From a bacterium 210917-SL.2.15 (lineage in GTDB: Bacteria; Bacillota; Clostridia; Oscillospirales; Oscillospiraceae): a stretch of DNA of 16,885 bases. Below are positions 13,148-16,885 of the stretch, in pieces. The first letter of the stretch is position 1, and each line of letters opens with the position of its first letter. The translations under genes and the position numbers were made by a program. The stretch lies in assembly GCA_020555605.1 (NCBI GenBank), contig JAJCJC010000027.1, positions 1 to 16,885 of the forward strand, in the 5' to 3' direction. The notes below the pieces were generated by a model. That model worked only from the letters and a program-made list of their open reading frames with translations. It made no database searches and was not told the origin of the DNA.

Positions 13148-13438
13148 ATGAAGATACTGCTGAAAATATTAGTCGCGCCCTTCGCTCTGGCGCTATCCCT
13201 TCTGGCGGCTCTGCTGGTGTTTCTGTTTGATATTTGCGCCTTCCTGCTGACGATTGCCTCCGTGATCCTGGCGGTGCTGGGTATCGCCCTCTTTTTCACG
13301 CCGACCCCCATCGGCGGGATTGTATTTCTGTTCCTCGCCTTCCTCCTTTCGCCGTATGGGCTGCAAGCGGCGGCTGGTTCTCTGCTTTGGGCGCTGGACG
13401 GAGGCAAATCCGCTCTGTATCGGTTTCTGGCAAGTTAA
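13148..13438 (+). CDS. CD1845-type small membrane protein
   Basis: 96 residues, almost entirely hydrophobic, with two to three membrane helices (ILVAPFALALSLLAALLVFL, AFLLTIASVILAVLGIALFF, GGIVFLFLAFLLSPYGLQ). The sequence style and the place before the relaxase match the CD1845-type proteins of CTn elements, whose function is unknown. AAAGGAGG lies 7 nt before ATG 13148; ATG 13145 is an alternative one codon earlier. The gene returns to the GC-rich composition of the backbone after the AT-rich operon. Confidence 0.8.
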   Translation: MKILLKILVAPFALALSLLAALLVFLFDICAFLLTIASVILAVLGIALFFTPTPIGGIVFLFLAFLLSPYGLQAAAGSLLWALDGGKSALYRFLAS

Positions 13439-13442
13439 ACAG

Positions 13443-13465
13443 CCTCGGGCCATGTTGGCCCGAAG
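13443..13465 (+). repeat. ICE palindrome copy 9
   Basis: C at position 2 (one mismatch), loop TGT. It is followed directly by a terminator-like hairpin rather than by a Shine-Dalgarno sequence. Confidence 0.93.
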
Positions 13466-13468
13466 TCG

Positions 13469-13496
13469 GGGCGGTCTGGATGGGCCGCCCTTTTTT
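13469..13496 (+). terminator. Rho-independent terminator before the relaxase gene
   Basis: GGGCGG (13469-13474) pairs with CCGCCC (13485-13490), followed by TTTTTT. It lies between the CD1845-type gene and the relaxase and may act as a terminator or attenuator. Confidence 0.6.
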
Positions 13497-13517
13497 CATA
13501 GAAGGGAGGGATGATTT

Positions 13518-14933
13518 CTGGCTACCACAACTTTGTTGCAGCGCCATGCGGGCGAAGGCGAAACGATTGCCGAGGCCATCCGGGATTGTCTGGACTATGG
13601 CAAAAACCCGGAGAAAACAGAAAGCGGAAAGTTTATCTCCGCTTATGAGTGCGACCCTGCCACCGTGGCGGACGAGTTTCTTTTAGCGAAAGCCAGCTAT
13701 GCCGCCATGACAGGCCGGGAACAGAAAAAGGCCAATGATGTGCTGTGCTATCAGATACGACAATCCTTCTACCCGGGGGAGATCACCCCGAAGGAGGCAA
13801 ACCGTATCGGCTATGAGCTGGCTATGCGCTGGACGAAGGGACGGCACGCTTTTATCGTTACCACGCATACCGACAAGAAGCACATCCATTGTCACATCTA
13901 TTACAACTCTACCACCCTTGACTGTACCCGGAAATTCCGAAACTTCTGGGGCTCCAGCTTCGCCCTCCGGCGGCTCTCCGACAGACTGTGCCTTGAAAAC
14001 GGACTGTCTATTGTAGAGAACCCGAAGCCCCGGAGCAAGGGAAAATACCGGAACTATGGGGAGTGGCAGAAAGAACGGAAAGGGCCGCTTTCGTATCAGG
14101 ACCGGCTGCGCCTTGCCATTGATACTGCGCTGGCGGAGCGCCCTGTCGATCTGGACGAATTTCTCGGCCTGATGAAGCGGGCCGGATATGAAGTCAAGAA
14201 GGTTCGGGGCGGTGGTATCAGCTTCCGGCTGACCGGCCAGGGACAGGAACGCTTTACCCGGCTGCGGGCCTCTACGCTGGGGGACGGCTACGATTTGAAA
14301 GATGTTCTTGCCGCCATTGAGGGCAAAGAAAAACGCCCCGGACGCCCGGAGCGAAAAATCAGTCTGGCGGTGGATATTCAAGCAAAGCTGGCTGCCGGTA
14401 AGGGGCCGGGCTACGAGCGGTGGGCAAAGGTGTTCAACATCAAGCAGATGGCCGCCGCCCTCGCCTATATACAGGACAACGGCCTGACTGATTATGAGCA
14501 GTTGGCGCAGAAAGCCGCCGAGGCAACCGACCGTTTCCATGTACTTTCCGAGCAGATCAAGCAGACGGAGCAGGCCATGAAAACCAATGCCGGGCTAAAG
14601 GCCGCAACGGTTCAGTATGCCAAAACACGCCCGGTCTTTGAGCAGTACAAGGCTGCAAATTGCAGCCGGAAATTCCTTGCGGAGCATGAGGCGGATATTG
14701 AGCTGTATCGGGCGGCACAAGCAGAAATGCGCCGTTTGCTGGGCGGGGCGAAGCTCCCGAAAATGGATGTGCTGAAGGAGGAAGGCCGCAAGCTCACGGC
14801 AAAGAAAAAGCGCCTTTATGGAGAGTATCAGAAAGCGCGCCGTGATATGCAGGAGATCGTCACCATCAAGGCAAATATTGATACGCTGCTGGGCTACACC
14901 GAGCCGGGCAGAAAGCAGGAAAAGGAGCGTTGA
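13518..14933 (+). CDS. MOBP-like relaxase (MobA/VirD2 type)
   Basis: 471 residues if started at CTG 13518, giving (M)ATTTLLQRHAGEGETIAEAI, which fits relaxase N-termini of this group. GGGAGGG (13504-13510) lies 7 nt upstream of CTG; ATG 13511 is out of frame, and TTG 13533/13536 would leave a poor ribosome binding site distance. The likely catalytic tyrosine is Y27 (DYGKNPEKT) and the metal-binding histidines are H122, H124, H126 (KKHIHCHIYYN). The C-terminal half (about 300-465) is helical and charged. The enzyme nicks oriT and carries the strand through the secretion channel. In related elements it follows mobC directly; here it is about 3.4 kb away. Confidence 0.9.
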   Translation: MATTTLLQRHAGEGETIAEAIRDCLDYGKNPEKTESGKFISAYECDPATVADEFLLAKASYAAMTGREQKKANDVLCYQIRQSFYPGEITPKEANRIGYELAMRWTKGRHAFIVTTHTDKKHIHCHIYYNSTTLDCTRKFRNFWGSSFALRRLSDRLCLENGLSIVENPKPRSKGKYRNYGEWQKERKGPLSYQDRLRLAIDTALAERPVDLDEFLGLMKRAGYEVKKVRGGGISFRLTGQGQERFTRLRASTLGDGYDLKDVLAAIEGKEKRPGRPERKISLAVDIQAKLAAGKGPGYERWAKVFNIKQMAAALAYIQDNGLTDYEQLAQKAAEATDRFHVLSEQIKQTEQAMKTNAGLKAATVQYAKTRPVFEQYKAANCSRKFLAEHEADIELYRAAQAEMRRLLGGAKLPKMDVLKEEGRKLTAKKKRLYGEYQKARRDMQEIVTIKANIDTLLGYTEPGRKQEKER

Positions 14934-14937
14934 GATT

Positions 14938-15087
14938 ATGAAAACAAGGAGCAAAGCGACGCGATTACTTCGGGCCATGTTGGCCCGAAGATACGGGTTT
15001 GGGGCGAGCCCCAACAAGCGGCGTCCGGGCCTTTGTGGCCACGGAGGCATTGCTTGCCACTTAGCGGCAGCCCCAAAAATGGCATGA
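14938..15087 (+). CDS. Possible 49-residue basic peptide or conserved structured DNA after the relaxase
   Basis: ATG 14938 follows the relaxase stop by 4 nt, and the AAAAGGAGCG at the end of that gene could serve as ribosome binding site. The frame gives MKTRSKATRLLRAMLARRYG and then a Gly/Pro/Cys-rich end. It contains palindrome copy 10 (read LRAMLARR). It also holds further self-complementary stretches, GGGGCGAGCCCC and GGCCTTTGTGGCC, so a DNA- or RNA-level role is equally possible. No family is recognised. Confidence 0.35.
   Translation: MKTRSKATRLLRAMLARRYGFGASPNKRRPGLCGHGGIACHLAAAPKMA
14968..14990 (+). repeat. ICE palindrome copy 10
   Basis: Perfect arms, loop TGT, 35 nt after the relaxase stop. 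Confidence 0.95.
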
Positions 15088-15120
15088 AAAAACGGAGGCT
15101 CTTACTCCTGAACCTCCGTT
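15087..15120 (-). terminator. Terminator of the XRE regulator gene
   Basis: On the minus strand, AAACGGAGG pairs with CCTCCGTTT around a loop that contains the stop codon, followed by TTTTTT. The stem overlaps the last codons of the gene. Confidence 0.75.
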
Positions 15121-15467
15121 TCTCTGGCTTTCTTGAGCCCTTCGGCTGTGGCCTCCATGACAACAAGCTCTTTCTCATTCATCGAGCTTAAAAGCACATC
15201 AATATGCTTTCTGCAACTGTTCTCTCCACGCTGACCTTCTGTATAGAAAAACTGATCTACGGAAATTTCGAACAGAGTGACGAGTTTGAAAAACAGGTTG
15301 AAGCTGGGGTGCTGGTCTTTGTTCTCAATGTTCATAATGGTGCGATCAGTCTTGCCGACCAGCTCCGCCACATAGGCTTGTGTCCAGCCCTTTTCCTCTC
15401 TGGCTTGTTTCAAAGCGAGCCCGAGCCCGTGAAAGTCAAACCTTCTTTCGTCTTGGTTCATTCTCAT
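15102..15467 (-). CDS. XRE-family helix-turn-helix regulator
   Basis: 121 residues. A classic XRE/Cro helix-turn-helix lies at about 15-72 (GLALKQAREEKGWTQAYVAE, LVGKTDRTIMNIENKDQHPS, FNLFFKLVTLFEISVDQFF). A helical C-terminus (about 80-121) is probably for dimerisation. Start ATG 15467 has AGGGTGAT upstream; ATG 15461 is nearly as good. It is divergent from the GNAT gene, and a 40-bp inverted repeat lies between the promoters, so it may control itself and that neighbour. The element's own transfer regulation is another possible target. Confidence 0.88.
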   Translation of the reverse strand: MRMNQDERRFDFHGLGLALKQAREEKGWTQAYVAELVGKTDRTIMNIENKDQHPSFNLFFKLVTLFEISVDQFFYTEGQRGENSCRKHIDVLLSSMNEKELVVMEATAEGLKKARETEVQE

Positions 15468-15480
15468 ATCACCCTATATC

Positions 15481-15509
15481 ATTGTACATTTCGGGTCAGC
15501 TTATGAGAA
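15481..15509 (-). promoter_or_regulatory. Probable promoter of the XRE gene
   Basis: Minus strand: -35 TTCTCA (15504-15509), 17-nt spacer, -10 TACAAT (15481-15486), just upstream of the ribosome binding site. Confidence 0.5.
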
Positions 15510-15510
15510 T

Positions 15511-15550
15511 GTAGTGAAATTTGATATAAAGTATTATTTTATTTCACTAC
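15511..15550. promoter_or_regulatory. Palindromic operator candidate between XRE and GNAT genes
   Basis: GTAGTGAAAT (15511-15520) and ATTTCACTAC (15541-15550) are exact inverted repeats with a 20-bp AT-rich spacer. A smaller overlapping pair, TTCAC/GTGAA, extends to 15557. The place between two divergent promoters fits binding by the XRE protein. Confidence 0.6.
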
Positions 15551-15564
15551 AAGGTGAAGCTGTG

Positions 15565-15594
15565 TTAAGATGTATAGTAACCAAGAAGTATGAT
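15565..15594 (+). promoter_or_regulatory. Probable promoter of the GNAT gene
   Basis: -35-like TTAAGA (15565-15570), 18-nt spacer, -10-like TATGAT (15589-15594), 22 nt before the start codon. Confidence 0.5.
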
Positions 15595-15616
15595 AAAATA
15601 ATAATAGGAGGATTAT

Positions 15617-16093
15617 ATGAATTATAAGATACGAGAGATAAGAAACCATGAGTATTTGCTACTAAGCCAATTTCTATACGAAGCTATTTTCATTCCAGAA
15701 GGCTCAACCCCACCACCTAAAACCATTATTTCCTTGCCAGAATTGCAAGTATATATAAAGGACTTTGGAAAAAAACATGGAGACCAAGGAATGGTGGTAG
15801 AGATTGATAATAAAATTGTTGGAGCGGCTTGGGTGAGAATTATGAATGATTACGGGCATATTGATAACAAAACGCCATCCTTAGCAATGTCACTATATAA
15901 AGAATACAGAGGATATGGAATAGGAACGGCCTTGTTGGAAGGTTTGCTTACCAAATTAAAGAATAGCAAATACGCTAAGGTATCGTTGTCTGTTCAAAAA
16001 GCTAATTATGCTGTTAAAATGTACCAAAAAGCAGGGTTTAAAATTGTTAGTGAAAACAATGAGGAATATATCATGGTTGCGGATATTTCTTAA
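15617..16093 (+). CDS. GNAT-family N-acetyltransferase
   Basis: 158 residues, AT-rich. Acetyl-CoA-binding motif A is visible as LYKEYRGYGIGTALLEGLL (R98-G-Y-G-I-G103). Later SLSVQKANYAVKMYQKAGF matches the GNAT C-terminal motif (N-x-A-x-x-x-Y-x-x-x-G-F). It should transfer acetyl from acetyl-CoA to an amine; the substrate (drug, toxin, protein or metabolite) cannot be told. AGGAGG lies 8 nt before ATG 15617. Composition differs from the conjugation genes, so it looks like cargo, perhaps paired with the divergent XRE regulator. Confidence 0.9.
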   Translation: MNYKIREIRNHEYLLLSQFLYEAIFIPEGSTPPPKTIISLPELQVYIKDFGKKHGDQGMVVEIDNKIVGAAWVRIMNDYGHIDNKTPSLAMSLYKEYRGYGIGTALLEGLLTKLKNSKYAKVSLSVQKANYAVKMYQKAGFKIVSENNEEYIMVADIS

Positions 16094-16183
16094 AAAGCAT
16101 TGCAAAAGTTCAACTGATAGATTAAACTGTTAATAAGATTTGCAGAAAGGTGGCTCTTTGGTTTATGGGTGATATTGGTGCAT

Positions 16184-16238
16184 AGCATGGGCTATTGCAA
16201 AATATAAAATTTAATATGGAAAGGTAATAGCCTGTGCT
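16184..16238 (+). promoter_or_regulatory. Leader hairpin upstream of the CD3324-type gene
   Basis: AGCATGGGCTATT (16184-16196) can pair over all 13 positions, two of them G-U, with AATAGCCTGTGCT (16226-16238). The stem ends 26 nt before the AGGAGG of the next gene. Confidence 0.35.
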
Positions 16239-16279
16239 AATCCTAAATGAACATGAAATTCTTTAGGAGGTGCACCATT

Positions 16280-16555
16280 TTGGGCTATATAAAAGCAAAA
16301 GATGTTTTGCCACTTGAAGTTATAGAACAAGTACAACAATATATCAGTGGCGAAGTTTTATATATTCCTAAAAAGGAAAATAATAAGTGCTTTTGGGGTG
16401 AGAATACGCCAACTAAAAGGGAACTTGCAGATCGAAATGCTAAAATTTATTCTGAGTTTTGTTCCGGAATCCCAATTTCAAAACTTGCTAAAAAATACTT
16501 TTTGGTAGAAAAAAGCATCCAACGTATCATACGACAAGAAAAAAATAGATATTAG
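16280..16555 (+). CDS. CD3324-type small helix-turn-helix protein
   Basis: 91 residues if started at TTG 16280, giving (M)GYIKAKDVLPLEVIEQVQQY and then ISGEVLYIPKK, the usual opening of this family as I know it. AGGAGG (16265-16270) lies 9 nt upstream. ATG 16247 and 16253 lie before that signal and are less likely. The C-terminus (LADRNAKIYSEFCSGIPISK, then LAKKYFLVEKSIQRIIRQEK) is a resolvase/transposase-like helix-turn-helix. DNA binding is probable; the target is unknown. It has its own strong terminator. Confidence 0.8.
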   Translation: MGYIKAKDVLPLEVIEQVQQYISGEVLYIPKKENNKCFWGENTPTKRELADRNAKIYSEFCSGIPISKLAKKYFLVEKSIQRIIRQEKNRY

Positions 16556-16561
16556 TTCTGA

Positions 16562-16596
16562 ATGTGCCATATTTTCGATATGGCACATTTTCTTTT
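16562..16596 (+). terminator. Rho-independent terminator
   Basis: ATGTGCCATAT and ATATGGCACAT pair perfectly (11 bp) around TTTCG, followed by TTTCTTTTTT. Confidence 0.92.
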
Positions 16597-16758
16597 TTAA
16601 TCAATCATGTTCCTCGCACAAAGCATTTATTATGCTAAAATAAATTTGTAGTATTCTGACATGCCTTGATTTCCATTTCACATGACGGAAATAAAAAAAC
16701 CGTTATATGAAGTGGTAATTCAATATGCTTAAAAACTTCTAATGGCGGTTTTGAAATA

Positions 16759-16885
16759 TGAACCGCCCCCTGTCAAGTAGACAGGTAAAAAAAGAAAAAT
16801 TACGCCACGAGGGTCTGGTTCCTGTAAGCAAGGGGAGCCAGGCCCTTTAACTTAGCTTGAAGCCGCCTTGTATTGTAAAAGTCTA
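16759..16885 (-). mobile_element. IS3-family insertion sequence, one end (runs off the window)
   Basis: The terminal inverted repeat probably starts TGAACCGCCCCCTG at 16759, in keeping with the TG...CA ends of IS3 elements. It is followed by the transposase 3' end on the minus strand. The other end and any target duplication are outside the window. Confidence 0.65.
16800..16885 (-). CDS. IS3-family transposase, C-terminal fragment (partial)
   Basis: The minus strand reads DFYNTRRLQAKLKGLAPLAY then RNQTLVA and stop at 16800-16802. This is the conserved end of the DDE (rve-type) transposase OrfB of IS3/IS150-like elements, whose (I)D(F)YN..R..LKGLSP..YR motif closes the catalytic domain. Only 27 residues are in the window; the rest continues beyond 16885. 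Confidence 0.85.
   Translation of the reverse strand, partial: DFYNTRRLQAKLKGLAPLAYRNQTLVA

Noticed and set aside
13511..13640. ATG 13511 as a gene start next to the relaxase ribosome binding site
   Set aside because: It is out of frame with the relaxase and gives only a short meaningless peptide.
1140..14990. Reading the ten palindromes as rho-independent terminators or as a CRISPR array
   Set aside because: Most lack a following T-run and sit before ribosome binding sites or inside genes. Spacing is irregular from about 0.2 to 4 kb, so there are no CRISPR-like spacers.
16660..16700. TTTCC...GGAAA hairpin followed by A-run as a terminator
   Set aside because: The stem is only 5 bp and is followed by A residues on the plus strand; too weak to call.
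1..16885. tRNA or rRNA genes, CRISPR array, integrase or attachment site
   Set aside because: Nothing resembling these was seen; the ICE ends are outside the window.

Overview
The window looks like part of an integrative conjugative element (ICE) of the Tn1549/CTn type from a gut-associated member of the Clostridia. The evidence is a GC-rich, collinear plus-strand transfer module: the Maff2 C-terminus, a TrbL/VirB6-like protein (CD1112 type), a SpoVG-domain protein, a DUF7007-like protein, PrgI, a VirB4 ATPase (CD1110 type), an NlpC/P60 protein (CD1108 type), DUF4315, a CD1107-type protein, two small Cys-rich proteins, MobC, a CD1845-type protein and a MOBP-like relaxase. This is reading by family resemblance; no database was consulted.

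Layout: (1) 1-227 is the 3' end of a group II intron (textbook domains V and VI) inserted inside the Maff2 gene. (2) 269-2497 holds the TrbL-like, SpoVG and DUF7007-like genes. (3) 2496-3145 is an AT-rich minus-strand cargo gene with its own promoter and a shared bidirectional terminator. (4) 3208-10087 is the secretion/mating-pore and mobilisation block, ending at mobC and a strong terminator. (5) 10133-13042 is an AT-rich three-gene operon with its own promoter and terminator. Its middle protein has a PD-(D/E)xK nuclease signature and the flanking proteins are unrecognised. It is the best candidate here for an undescribed, probably defensive, system. (6) 13148-14933 returns to the GC-rich backbone (CD1845-type membrane protein, relaxase). 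(7) 14938-16885 is a structured segment, an XRE regulator divergent from a GNAT acetyltransferase, a CD3324-type small HTH protein, and the end of an IS3-family element running off the window.

A 23-bp palindrome (10-bp arms CTTCGGGCCA and TGGCCCGAAG around a 3-nt loop) occurs ten times. It lies only in the GC-rich backbone or the adjoining structured segment, usually just upstream of the ribosome binding site of the next gene. Three copies lie inside genes and are read in one frame as SGH-x-GPK. Several backbone genes appear to use unusual start codons (ATC, CTG, TTG, GTG) behind strong Shine-Dalgarno sequences.

How the parts fit together: MobC and the relaxase process the transfer origin, VirB4 and PrgI with the TrbL-like and Maff2 proteins form the type IV secretion core, the NlpC/P60 protein opens the wall, and SpoVG/DUF7007-like proteins are accessory. 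The AT-rich blocks look like later insertions that kept independent transcription units.
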